DNA of 64,000 nt from Brachybacterium ginsengisoli (GTDB taxonomy: Bacteria; Actinomycetota; Actinomycetes; Actinomycetales; Dermabacteraceae), in assembly GCF_002407065.1 (NCBI RefSeq), contig NZ_CP023564.1:3596001-3660000 (forward strand). The letters run 5' to 3'. The notes under the pieces are model-generated. The model had not been told where the DNA came from, did no database searches, and worked only from the letters and a program-made list of their open reading frames with translations. Both the position numbers and the translations under genes were made by a program. Within the stretch, counting starts at the first letter, position 1. Each line of letters begins with the position of its first letter. Below, piece after piece: positions 8,151 to 15,091 of this stretch.

Positions 8151-8780
8151 ATGACCACCGATGTGCTGCTGACCGGCTTCGCCCCCTTCGACGGCGCGGC
8201 GGTGAACGAGTCCTGGGAGGCCGTGCGCCGCGCGGCGCCGTTGCTGCAGGACGAACAGCTCGTGGTGGAGATCCGTGAGCTGCCGGTGGAGTTCGACCGC
8301 GCCGGGTCGCTGCTCGCGGTCGCGGTGCGCGATCTGCGCCCGCGCCTGGTGATCGCCGTCGGCCTCGCGGCGGGACGCACCGCGATCACGCCGGAGCGGG
8401 TCGCGGTCAACGTGCGCGACGCCCGGATCCCGGACAACGCCGGGGCGAGCCCGGTGGACCAGCCGGTGGTGCCCGACGGGCCCGTCGGCTACTTCAGCAC
8501 CCTTCCCGTCAAGGCGATGACCGCGCAGCTCGCGGCCGACGGGGTGCCCGGGTCCGTCTCGCGGACCGCCGGCACCTACGTGTGCAACGACGTCTTCTAC
8601 GCCCTGCAGCATCTGCTCGCGACCGACGCCGACCTCGCCGGGATCCGCGGCGGCTTCGTCCACGTCCCGTCGGCCGACGTCGTGGACTCGCCCACCGCCG
8701 CCCGCGCGCTGGCCGGTATGGCTCGCACGGCGCTCGACACCCCGGTGGATCTGCACCGCGCGGGCGGCGCCGAGCACTGA
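8151..8780 (+). CDS. pcp: Pyroglutamyl-peptidase I
   Basis: A 209-residue cysteine peptidase of family C15, close to the usual length of about 215. It removes N-terminal pyroglutamate from peptides in the cytoplasm. The full catalytic set is visible: Glu82 in TPERVAVN, Cys145 in GTYVCNDVFY, and His171 in GFVHVPS; the N-terminal LLTGFAPFDG also matches the family. It is convergent with the rhomboid gene across a 687-bp non-coding stretch. Confidence 0.95.
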   Translation: MTTDVLLTGFAPFDGAAVNESWEAVRRAAPLLQDEQLVVEIRELPVEFDRAGSLLAVAVRDLRPRLVIAVGLAAGRTAITPERVAVNVRDARIPDNAGASPVDQPVVPDGPVGYFSTLPVKAMTAQLAADGVPGSVSRTAGTYVCNDVFYALQHLLATDADLAGIRGGFVHVPSADVVDSPTAARALAGMARTALDTPVDLHRAGGAEH

Positions 8781-9094
8781 GAGCGCTCGCGGATCCCGGA
8801 CGGAGGCGACCTCCGGGCCGGTTGTCGACAGCGCCGGGACACTCGGGAGGACCGGACGGCTTCGATGTGCACATCGTGGGCTCGACGCCGTGGATACCGC
8901 CCGGTATCACCCGCGGAAGCCGGCCGCGACGGAGTTATCCACAGGGTTCTCCACAGCCGTGGATGAATGACAGAGTTGTAGTTCCGCAGGTACAGCGCAC
9001 TCCCCGGGCGTGTCGCTGTGGACGACGGCCACTCCGCCCGAGCCGGCGGACCTCTCCGCCCGGCCTGCTGCGCTCCGCGGACAACTCGGACATG

Positions 9095-9132
9095 TGCGCA
9101 GGTCACACCCTTGGGTGTCCGACACCTGCGCA
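9095..9132. repeat. Nested hairpin / cruciform inside the DnaA-box island
   Basis: Outer arms TGCGCAGGT (9095-9103) and ACCTGCGCA (9124-9132) are perfectly complementary; inner arms ACACCC (9105-9110) and GGGTGT (9113-9118) pair around TT. Confidence 0.75.
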
Positions 9133-9388
9133 GGCGCAGCGCGCGCGTCGATGCACAGAGGTGCACGTGGGATCGGCCGCACTCTCGGTGGGGGCGCTCA
9201 CCGTCGGCAGGGGACGGCCAGGTTCGTCCCCACCGTCCGTCCACACTCGATCCACGGTTTTCCACAACAGGACGCCGTCATCCCCACTCGTCCGCAGAGT
9301 TATCCCCAATTGTGTCCACATCTGGGGAAAACCACATGCGTGTAGTTCCCCGGGACCGTCGGCGGGGGCGAGATCGTCGTGATAGAGC

Positions 9389-9430
9389 GGGGCGGGCCGG
9401 GGCGGCTGCTGCGCCGCCCCGGCCCGCCCC
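9389..9430 (-). terminator. Terminator after the rhomboid gene
   Basis: Perfect 18-bp arms (left arm 9389-9406, right arm 9413-9430, almost pure G+C) with loop TGCTGC, 38 bases beyond the rhomboid stop codon. No T-tract is present. Confidence 0.8.
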
Positions 9431-9467
9431 GGTGCCCTGATCCGCGCCCGTCCTCGGGCGCCTCCGC

Positions 9468-10385
9468 TCACATCGTCAGTGCCGTGGCCGCCTTGACGAG
9501 GACCAGCACCACGCACAGCACGACCGCCGCGACGATCACGCCGGAGTGCAGCAGGGCGGAGCGCCGGGCGAGGGCCTGGCGGTCGGCGCCCGGGGTCGCC
9601 TTCGACCGCAGCGCGAACATCCCGGCGGTCACCGCGCCGCCGAGCACCAGACCGCCCAGGTGCCCCTGCCAGGAGATGTTGGGGATCGTGAAGGTGATGA
9701 CGAGGTTCAGCGCGATCAGCACCAGGATCTGCGCGGTCTGCCCGCCCAGCTTGCGGTTCACCACGAACATCGCCGCGAACAGGCCGAACACGCCGCCGCT
9801 GGCCCCGAGGGTGCCCGTGAACCAGTCCTGGCCCTGCGGATCCGCGAGCAGGTACACGGCGGTGCTGCCGCCGAGCACCGAGACCAGGAACAGCGCGGCG
9901 AAGCGCACGTGGCCGAGGGTCTGCTCGAGGTACTGGCCCACCATCCACAGCGCGTACATGTTCAGCGCGAGGTGCATGATGCCGCCGTGCAGGAAGCCGG
10001 CGGTGAGGAAGGTCCATGGCATGGCCAGCGCGCGGAACGGGGCGAAGATCCCCAGCTGCTCGACGACCTGCGGCATCGCCATCTGCCCGAGGTACGCCAC
10101 CACGCACAGGCCGATCAGCGTGTAGGTGACCACCGGGGTGCGTCGGCCCACGCTCGCCCCCATCGCGTTCCGCGGCCGGGTCGAGGCCTGCTGCCGGGCG
10201 AGCTCGCGCTCGCAGTCCACGCACAGCACGCCGACGGCGGTGGGCCGCTGGCAGTCCGGGCAGGCCGGACGCTCGCAGCGCTTGCAGCGCACGTAGCTCA
10301 CCCGATCGGGGTGCCGGGGGCAGACCGGCGGCGCCTGTGGGTCCGGGGTGTCCTCGGCGCTGTAGCCGTAGCTGGGTCTCTCCAT
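9468..10385 (-). CDS. Rhomboid family intramembrane serine protease
   Basis: A 305-residue membrane protease. Residues 22-58 form a B-box-like zinc ribbon (C22, H25, C34, C37, C42, C45, C55, C58), a common N-terminal add-on in actinobacterial rhomboids. The six-helix core follows: HGGIMHLALNMYALW (helix 2, with Asn142), catalytic Ser196 in GASGGVFG, and catalytic His242 in WQGHLGGLVLGG. A seventh hydrophobic segment closes the C-terminus. Rhomboids cut transmembrane helices of other proteins; the target here is unknown. In many actinobacteria this gene lies close to the cyclophilin gene, as it does here. Confidence 0.92.
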   Translation of the reverse strand: MERPSYGYSAEDTPDPQAPPVCPRHPDRVSYVRCKRCERPACPDCQRPTAVGVLCVDCERELARQQASTRPRNAMGASVGRRTPVVTYTLIGLCVVAYLGQMAMPQVVEQLGIFAPFRALAMPWTFLTAGFLHGGIMHLALNMYALWMVGQYLEQTLGHVRFAALFLVSVLGGSTAVYLLADPQGQDWFTGTLGASGGVFGLFAAMFVVNRKLGGQTAQILVLIALNLVITFTIPNISWQGHLGGLVLGGAVTAGMFALRSKATPGADRQALARRSALLHSGVIVAAVVLCVVLVLVKAATALTM

Positions 10386-10421
10386 GCCCTCATTCCATCA
10401 CGTGGGCCTGGCAGGACCCCG

Positions 10422-11576
10422 TCAGTCGGAGGTGTACGGGAACGCCGCGAACAGCCTGGCGAAGCGCCTGCGCTGGGTCTCGCTCACCGGCCGCAGCTCC
10501 TCGAGGGCGAGCCGGCGCTTCGCGGCGGGACCGGTGCGCGTCCAGACGCCCACCACCTCCCCGCGCCGCAGCGCGGTGCGCTTGAACACCCCGTTCCGGC
10601 CCGGGACCAGCACCTCGTGGCGCGCCTCGTCCATCAGGTAGAGCCGGTCGCGATACCCCAGCACGATCTCGTCGAACCCGGGCAGCAGCAGCTCGCGCTG
10701 GGTCTCCTTCTCCCATGCGGCGTACTCCTCGGCGAGGCCGGGCCGCCACCACAGCCGCTCGCCGTCGCCTCCGCGGGCCGAATCGGCGGTGGTGTGGAGG
10801 CGTCCGTCGCGGTCCGCGAACCCGCTCTCGAGCTGCTCCTGGATCAGCGGCAGCGCCGCACGGATCGTGCCGAGCGGCAGCTTCGACCACCAGGCGAGGT
10901 CCCGCTCCCCCGCGGGTCCGTGGCTGAGGAAGTAGCGCCGGGCGAGCTCGGCGGCCGCCGCGGTCCCGTCCCCGTTGAAGGCGCCCTCGAGGTCGGTGCC
11001 GGCGGGCAGCCAGGTGCGCGCGAGCACCACGGCCGTCTCGCCCTCGCGCCACGGGCCGTAGGCGGCGACCCCGGTGGAGATCATCTCGACGAGGTGGTGG
11101 TAGCCGCGGCCCTGGTCGGTGCTGAGCCCGGCCGCCTCCCACGCGGCCATCAGATCCTTCCGCAGCACGCCGCGGCCGATCCCCGGGCGGGAGTGCTCCG
11201 CGGCGATCTCCTCGAGCACCTCCCGGGCCCGGTCCACATGATGCTCCTCGATCCCCAGCTGACCGCGCCGAGCGACCGCCGCGCGTTGCGGCCCGCTCGC
11301 GCAGAGCTCGGTGATCCAGGCCAGGGAGTCGGCGGCGACCGCGAAGACGGTGCCCCGCATCGGGTACCCGCGCACGATCTCCCCGCGGTCCAAGGCGGCG
11401 ATCACCGGTTCCAGGTCGCCGCCGGTGCGCAGGGCCAGGGAGGCCATCACCCCGGGGAGGTCCTGACCCTGGAGCGCCCCGAATACTCGCGCCACCTCGG
11501 CGGGGTCCGCCGTGCTCGGAGGGCCGGCCAGGCCCTGGGCCAGGATCCGTGCCCCCGCGAGGTGTCGCTGCGTCAT
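10422..11576 (-). CDS. Winged-helix protein of the AlkZ/YcaQ (HTH_42) DNA glycosylase superfamily
   Basis: A 384-residue protein with the tandem winged-helix fold of the HTH_42 superfamily, which includes AlkZ and YcaQ, glycosylases that unhook alkylated or crosslinked bases. The catalytic-type Q-x-Q motif is present as LQGQD (Gln36 and Gln38), and YPMRGTVFAV near residue 71 and LLLPGFDEIVLGYRDR near residue 300 match the family. Many members are annotated only as winged helix DNA-binding domain proteins, so activity should be treated as probable. The start at 11576 is six bases after TACCCT on the minus strand. It lies 36 bases upstream of the rhomboid gene on the same strand. Confidence 0.8.
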   Translation of the reverse strand: MTQRHLAGARILAQGLAGPPSTADPAEVARVFGALQGQDLPGVMASLALRTGGDLEPVIAALDRGEIVRGYPMRGTVFAVAADSLAWITELCASGPQRAAVARRGQLGIEEHHVDRAREVLEEIAAEHSRPGIGRGVLRKDLMAAWEAAGLSTDQGRGYHHLVEMISTGVAAYGPWREGETAVVLARTWLPAGTDLEGAFNGDGTAAAAELARRYFLSHGPAGERDLAWWSKLPLGTIRAALPLIQEQLESGFADRDGRLHTTADSARGGDGERLWWRPGLAEEYAAWEKETQRELLLPGFDEIVLGYRDRLYLMDEARHEVLVPGRNGVFKRTALRRGEVVGVWTRTGPAAKRRLALEELRPVSETQRRRFARLFAAFPYTSD

Positions 11577-11582
11577 GGGCAG

Positions 11583-11588
11583 AGGGTA
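11583..11588 (-). promoter_or_regulatory. -10 hexamer, leaderless start of the AlkZ-like gene
   Basis: Minus strand: TACCCT, six bases, ATG at 11576. No Shine-Dalgarno sequence. Confidence 0.5.
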
Positions 11589-11680
11589 CTGGGGCGGGGG
11601 CGGGTCCGGCGGGGCGGTCGAGCCGGTGAGGCGGTCGAGCAGCGCGGGCCATCAGGGGCGGGCACGGGCCGGGCCTGTCG

Positions 11681-11730
11681 GCGCGGGCCGACGGCGCGGG
11701 CCGACGGCGCGGGCCGACGGCGCGGGCCGG
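11681..11730. repeat. 13-bp GC tandem repeat
   Basis: CGCGGGCCGACGG is repeated about 3.7 times in the 379-bp gap between the AlkZ-like gene and the cyclophilin terminator. Otherwise this gap holds only a palindrome and no gene. Confidence 0.85.
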
Positions 11731-11778
11731 CGACGGGCTGGTGCGGGCGGGCGGGCGATGGCGTATGGCGACGCGAGG

Positions 11779-11792
11779 TGGCTATATAGCCA
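11779..11792. repeat. AT-rich 14-bp perfect palindrome
   Basis: TGGCTATATAGCCA is exactly self-complementary and sits in a strikingly AT-rich patch (GCTATAG again at 11802-11808) inside very GC-rich non-coding DNA. It could be an operator, a cruciform or part of a dispersed repeat; only one copy is in this window. Confidence 0.6.
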
Positions 11793-11871
11793 GCTCTCGT
11801 TGCTATAGACCGTTCCGCGACACCGTCGCCGCGGTCGCGTCCGGCACCGCGACCGCCACCGCCCCCGCACA

Positions 11872-11913
11872 CCGCAGCGGCCCGCCCCCGGGTTCGGGGG
11901 CGGGCCGCTGCGG
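11872..11913 (-). terminator. Terminator of the cyclophilin gene
   Basis: Perfect 19-bp GC-rich arms (11872-11890 and 11895-11913) around GGTT, 43 bases past the stop codon of the cyclophilin gene. Confidence 0.85.
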
Positions 11914-11955
11914 GCGTCGGGTCGTCGGCTCAGTGCCGGACGGACCCGGGCGAGG

Positions 11956-12492
11956 TCACTTCTCGACGGTCACCGAGGTGATGACGACGTCCTCGAGGGG
12001 ACGGTCGCGCATGTCGGTCTTGACGCCCTCGATCGCGTCGACGACCTTCTTGGACTCCTCGTCGGCGACCTGGCCGAAGACGGTGTGCTTGCCCTGCAGG
12101 TGCGGGGTGGGGCCGACGGTGATGAAGAACTGCGAGCCGTTGGTGCCCGAGGGACGACCGGTCAGCGCGTTGCGGCGCAGGCCCGCGTTGGCCATGGCGA
12201 GGACGTAGGGCTCGGTGAAGTTCTTCTCGGAGATCTCGTCGTCGAAGGTGTAGCCGGGGCCGCCGGTGCCGGTGCCCAGCGGGTCGCCGCCCTGGAGCAT
12301 GAAGCCCGCGATGATGCGGTGGAAGATGACGCCGTCGTAGAACGGGCGGGTGACCTTCTCGCCGGTCTCGGGGTCGGAGAACTCCTGGGAGCCCTCGGCG
12401 AGGCCCACGAAGTTCTCGACGGTCTTGGGAGCGTGGTTCGGGAACAGCTCCAGGCGGATGTCCCCGTGGTTGGTGTGCAGAGTTGCGAACAT
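11956..12492 (-). CDS. Cyclophilin-type peptidyl-prolyl cis-trans isomerase
   Basis: A 178-residue cytoplasmic cyclophilin that speeds proline isomerisation during folding. Active-site landmarks are FHRIIAGFMLQGGD (Arg59, Phe64, Gln67), NGSQFFI (Gln121, Phe123) and GKHTVFG (His136). The Trp that binds cyclosporin in human CypA is replaced in HLQGKH. The start reads MFATLHTN and is preceded by GGGAGG on the minus strand; longer frames upstream lack this. It is the usual single-domain actinobacterial form (ppiA-like). Confidence 0.93.
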   Translation of the reverse strand: MFATLHTNHGDIRLELFPNHAPKTVENFVGLAEGSQEFSDPETGEKVTRPFYDGVIFHRIIAGFMLQGGDPLGTGTGGPGYTFDDEISEKNFTEPYVLAMANAGLRRNALTGRPSGTNGSQFFITVGPTPHLQGKHTVFGQVADEESKKVVDAIEGVKTDMRDRPLEDVVITSVTVEK

Positions 12493-12689
12493 GCGGTCAT
12501 CCTCCCATACGGCGCCCCCACGGCGGACTGACCGATCGGACGGCTCCGGGCTCCTCCTCTCCGCCTGGGAGCACCCATGCTCGCTCGCGTTAGAGTTGTG
12601 CCACACGGGTCCGTGGCGGCGTTCGGTCGCCGGGGGCCCAGGGACCACCGTCGGCCCGACCCGACGGACTCGATCGAAAGGGGATTCCC

Positions 12690-13460
12690 ATGGCGTTGAC
12701 CACCAAGCGGGAGGCCAAGAAGGCTTCGAAGCAGGCGGAGCGCACGGCCGACGCGGCCGGCGCGACCGCGCTGAAGGCCGAGAAGGCGGTCGAGGAGCTG
12801 CAGAAGCTCGCCGCGACCGTCGGCCCCGTGGTGTCCGAGGGCGCGCGCGAGGCACGCACCCGGGCCACCGAGCTGTACGACCAGTACGCCCCCGAGGCCC
12901 AGCAGCGTCTGCGCGAGCAGTCCGACAAGATCTCGGCGAACCTCGGCCCGCGCGCCGACAAGCTCCGCCAGGACGTGCAGGACGACTACCTCCCGCGCGC
13001 TCGCAAGACCGTGGAGACCTCCGGCACCGTCCTGAAGGCCGCCGTCGACGCGGCCCGCAAGGAGCTCGAGAAGGGCCAGGGCGAGATCCGCACCGCGGCC
13101 CTCGTGCCCGAGCAGCCCAAGAAGAAGGGTCGCGCCGGTCGCGTCCTGCTGATCCTGGGCCTGGCCGCCGCCGGTGCCGCCGCGGGCTACGTCGCGTGGC
13201 AGAAGACCCGCCCGGTCGAGGATCCGTGGGCCCCGCCCGCCGACTTCGCCCGTGCGCACTACCCGGCCTCCGCCGGGGACGACTCCGATTCCTCCACCGT
13301 CTCGGACACCGTCGGCTCCGCCGATGCCGGTGACGTGGCCTCCGCGCTCAAGGGCGAGGATCGCTCGTCCGACGTGGAGCCCAAGGAGGTCAAGGTCGAC
13401 TCCGATCCCGAGGCCTCCGGCGACGACGAGAAGCGCGGCAGCCACCGCGGCGACGCCTGA
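12690..13460 (+). CDS. Membrane-anchored coiled-coil protein, unknown function
   Basis: A 256-residue protein that I do not recognise by family. Residues 1-145 are Ala/Lys/Glu-rich and helical with no breaks (REAKKASKQAERTADAA and so on), predicting a long coiled coil. One membrane helix follows at about 150-170 (RVLLILGLAAAGAAAGYVAW), then an acidic Ser/Asp-rich tail of about 85 residues. It resembles the apolipoprotein-like or YtxH-like stress proteins in overall build. The start is preceded by GAAAGGGG; TAGAGT at 12591 is a possible -10. It diverges from the cyclophilin gene. Confidence 0.75.
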   Translation: MALTTKREAKKASKQAERTADAAGATALKAEKAVEELQKLAATVGPVVSEGAREARTRATELYDQYAPEAQQRLREQSDKISANLGPRADKLRQDVQDDYLPRARKTVETSGTVLKAAVDAARKELEKGQGEIRTAALVPEQPKKKGRAGRVLLILGLAAAGAAAGYVAWQKTRPVEDPWAPPADFARAHYPASAGDDSDSSTVSDTVGSADAGDVASALKGEDRSSDVEPKEVKVDSDPEASGDDEKRGSHRGDA

Positions 13461-13539
13461 GTCCTCGCCCCGGCGCATGTGCCCCGTGCACGACGGCGCG
13501 GCGGTCCCGTCCTCGGACGGTGATCGTCGCGCCGTCGGC

Positions 13540-14091
13540 ATGTCCGGGGCCGTTCCGCTCGAGCTGGTCACCGCGCGCCTGCGCCTCGCAGCGGTCGGGG
13601 AGACGGACCTCGAGGAGCTGTTCGCCCTGCATTCCGATCCGCGAGCCTTCGTCGAGGACCTCACCGACCCGCTGACGGACCGGGAGCAGATGCGCTGGGT
13701 GCTCGGGCGGTGGCGTGCGAGCTGGGCCGAGCACGGGGTCGGCTACCTGACGGTGCGCGCGGCCGACGGGCGGGTCCGCGACGGCGCGCTCCCGGACGGG
13801 CTGCTGGGGGTCGTCGGCCTCACCCCGCTGGCATCCGCCGGCCCCGGCGTGCTCAGCGCCTACTGGCGGCTCGCCCCCGCCGTCACCGGCCGCGGCGTGG
13901 CGAGCGAGGCGATGGGCGCGATGCTCTCCCGCCCCGAGCTCGGCGGCCGCGCCGCCGAGGTCGTCGCCGTGACCGCCTCCGGCAACTCCCCCTCCCGCGC
14001 CCTCGCCGCCCGGCTCGGCTTCCGACCTGCCGCTCCGGACCGTCCCGTGCCCGGCGGCCGCGAGGGCGACGTGCTGCTGGTGCGCCCCTAG
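13540..14091 (+). CDS. GNAT family N-acetyltransferase
   Basis: A 183-residue GNAT of the RimJ/RimL type. VTARLRLAAVGETDLEELFALHSDPRAF is the typical N-terminal part and SAYWRLAPAVTGRGVASEAM carries the acetyl-CoA loop (Gly-rich TGRGVAS); VTASGNSPSRALAARLGF is the beta5-alpha4 segment. An in-frame ATG at 13477 would add 21 residues; neither start has a good ribosome site. The gluQ start lies 11 bases downstream of its stop. The substrate is unknown. Confidence 0.82.
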   Translation: MSGAVPLELVTARLRLAAVGETDLEELFALHSDPRAFVEDLTDPLTDREQMRWVLGRWRASWAEHGVGYLTVRAADGRVRDGALPDGLLGVVGLTPLASAGPGVLSAYWRLAPAVTGRGVASEAMGAMLSRPELGGRAAEVVAVTASGNSPSRALAARLGFRPAAPDRPVPGGREGDVLLVRP

Positions 14092-14102
14092 ACTGCGGAG
14101 CC

Positions 14103-15014
14103 ATGACCTCCCCGACCGGTGCCGGCCGCTACGCACCCTCCCCCAGCGGCGACCTCCACCTCGGGAACCTGCGCACCGCCGTGCTCGCCTGGGTGCTCGC
14201 CCGGCGCAGCGATCGCGCCTTCCACCTGCGGGTCGAGGACCTGGACCGGGTGCGCGAAGGCGCCGAGCAGCGCCAGCTCGAGGATCTCGCGGCTATCGGG
14301 ATCGACTGGGACGGCGCCGTGGTGCGCCAGTCCGAACGGGGCGCGGCCCACGACGCGGCCCTCGCGACCCTGACCGACCGGGGCGCCGCCTTCGAGTGCT
14401 ACTGCACGCGGCGGGAGATCCTCGAGGCGCCGAGCGCCCCGCATGCCCCGCCCGGCGCCTACCCCGGCACCTGCCGCGACCTCATCGAGGAGCAGCGCGA
14501 GGCAGGCCGCGCGCGGATGCGGGAGCTGCGCCGAGAGCCCGCGCTGCGCCTGCGCGCCGAGACCCGCACCTGGCAGGTGCACGACCTGTGGGCCGGGCAG
14601 GTGACCGGCGAGGTGGATGACCTCGTGCTGCGTCGGGGCGACGGCGTGGTGGCCTACAACCTTGCCGTGGTGGTCGATGACGCGGCGGCGGGCGTGGATC
14701 AGGTGGTGCGGGCCGACGACCTGCTCAGCTCCGCTCCCCGGCAGGCGCACCTGGCCCATCTGCTGGGGCTGCCCGAGCCCTCCTACGCGCACGTGCCGCT
14801 CGCGGTGAACGGGCGCGGGGACCGCCTGGCCAAGCGCGACGGCGCGGTGACGCTGCGGGACCGGCTCGCTCGGGGCGAGAGCGCGGCGGAGGTGACGGGC
14901 CGGATCGGCGACTCGCTGGGGCTGCCGGGCTGCCGTCGCGCAGCAGACGTGCTCGCGCGCTGGGACCCGGCCTCGCTCCCGTCGGAGCCGTGGGTGGTCG
15001 AGCTGCCGGCGTGA
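14103..15014 (+). CDS. gluQ: Glutamyl-Q tRNA(Asp) synthetase
   Basis: A 303-residue truncated glutamyl-tRNA synthetase that lacks an anticodon-binding domain. The family charges glutamate onto queuosine in tRNA(Asp) rather than onto the tRNA end. The HIGH-type motif PSGDLHLGN is at residues 13-21, the zinc site appears as CYC (about residue 99) and PGTC (about 124), and LAKRDG near residue 241 replaces KMSKS. Its length matches the family. TAGACT eight bases before the ATG suggests a leaderless message overlapping the end of the GNAT gene. Confidence 0.92.
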   Translation: MTSPTGAGRYAPSPSGDLHLGNLRTAVLAWVLARRSDRAFHLRVEDLDRVREGAEQRQLEDLAAIGIDWDGAVVRQSERGAAHDAALATLTDRGAAFECYCTRREILEAPSAPHAPPGAYPGTCRDLIEEQREAGRARMRELRREPALRLRAETRTWQVHDLWAGQVTGEVDDLVLRRGDGVVAYNLAVVVDDAAAGVDQVVRADDLLSSAPRQAHLAHLLGLPEPSYAHVPLAVNGRGDRLAKRDGAVTLRDRLARGESAAEVTGRIGDSLGLPGCRRAADVLARWDPASLPSEPWVVELPA

Positions 15015-15041
15015 GGCGGCGCAGTCTCTCGCGCCACATTT

Positions 15042-15057
15042 GTTACTGAACAGTAAC
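15042..15057. promoter_or_regulatory. Operator-like palindrome 1 before the YhgE/Pip gene
   Basis: GTTACTG-AA-CAGTAAC, seven-base perfect arms, in an AT-rich patch 35 bases before the start codon. This size is typical of TetR-family operators. Confidence 0.6.
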
Positions 15058-15063
15058 CCAACT

Positions 15064-15081
15064 CGATACACCGATGTATCG
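15064..15081. promoter_or_regulatory. Operator-like palindrome 2 before the YhgE/Pip gene
   Basis: CGATACA-CCGA-TGTATCG, seven-base perfect arms, overlapping a possible -10 (TATCGT at 15077-15082). A repressor bound here would block the promoter. No regulator gene is adjacent, so the regulator is not identified. Confidence 0.6.
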
Positions 15082-15091
15082 TAGCGACGTG

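Larger units (their letters stand above)
8781..9467. other. Non-coding island with DnaA-box-like sites and palindromes
   Basis: This lies between the 3' ends of two convergent genes, so it need not hold promoters, and no credible gene is seen. It holds one consensus DnaA box TTATCCACA (8935-8943) and single-mismatch versions TTCTCCACA (8947-8955), TTTTCCACA (9258-9266) and TTATCCCCA (9300-9308). Weaker sites are at 9017-9025 (minus), 9312-9320 and 9323-9331 (minus). Palindromes include TGTCGACA (8823), a 14-bp one at 8863-8876, GATACCG/CGGTATC (8893-8908) and a nested hairpin at 9095-9132. It ends in the rhomboid terminator. A DnaA-binding or structural chromosome site is my inference; the chromosomal oriC is unlikely because dnaA and dnaN are absent. 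Confidence 0.5.

Noticed and set aside
8781..9467. Chromosomal origin oriC
   Set aside because: DnaA-box-like sites are present, but dnaA, dnaN, recF or gyrase genes are not, and the stretch lies between convergent gene ends. Kept only as a DnaA-binding or relic-site candidate.
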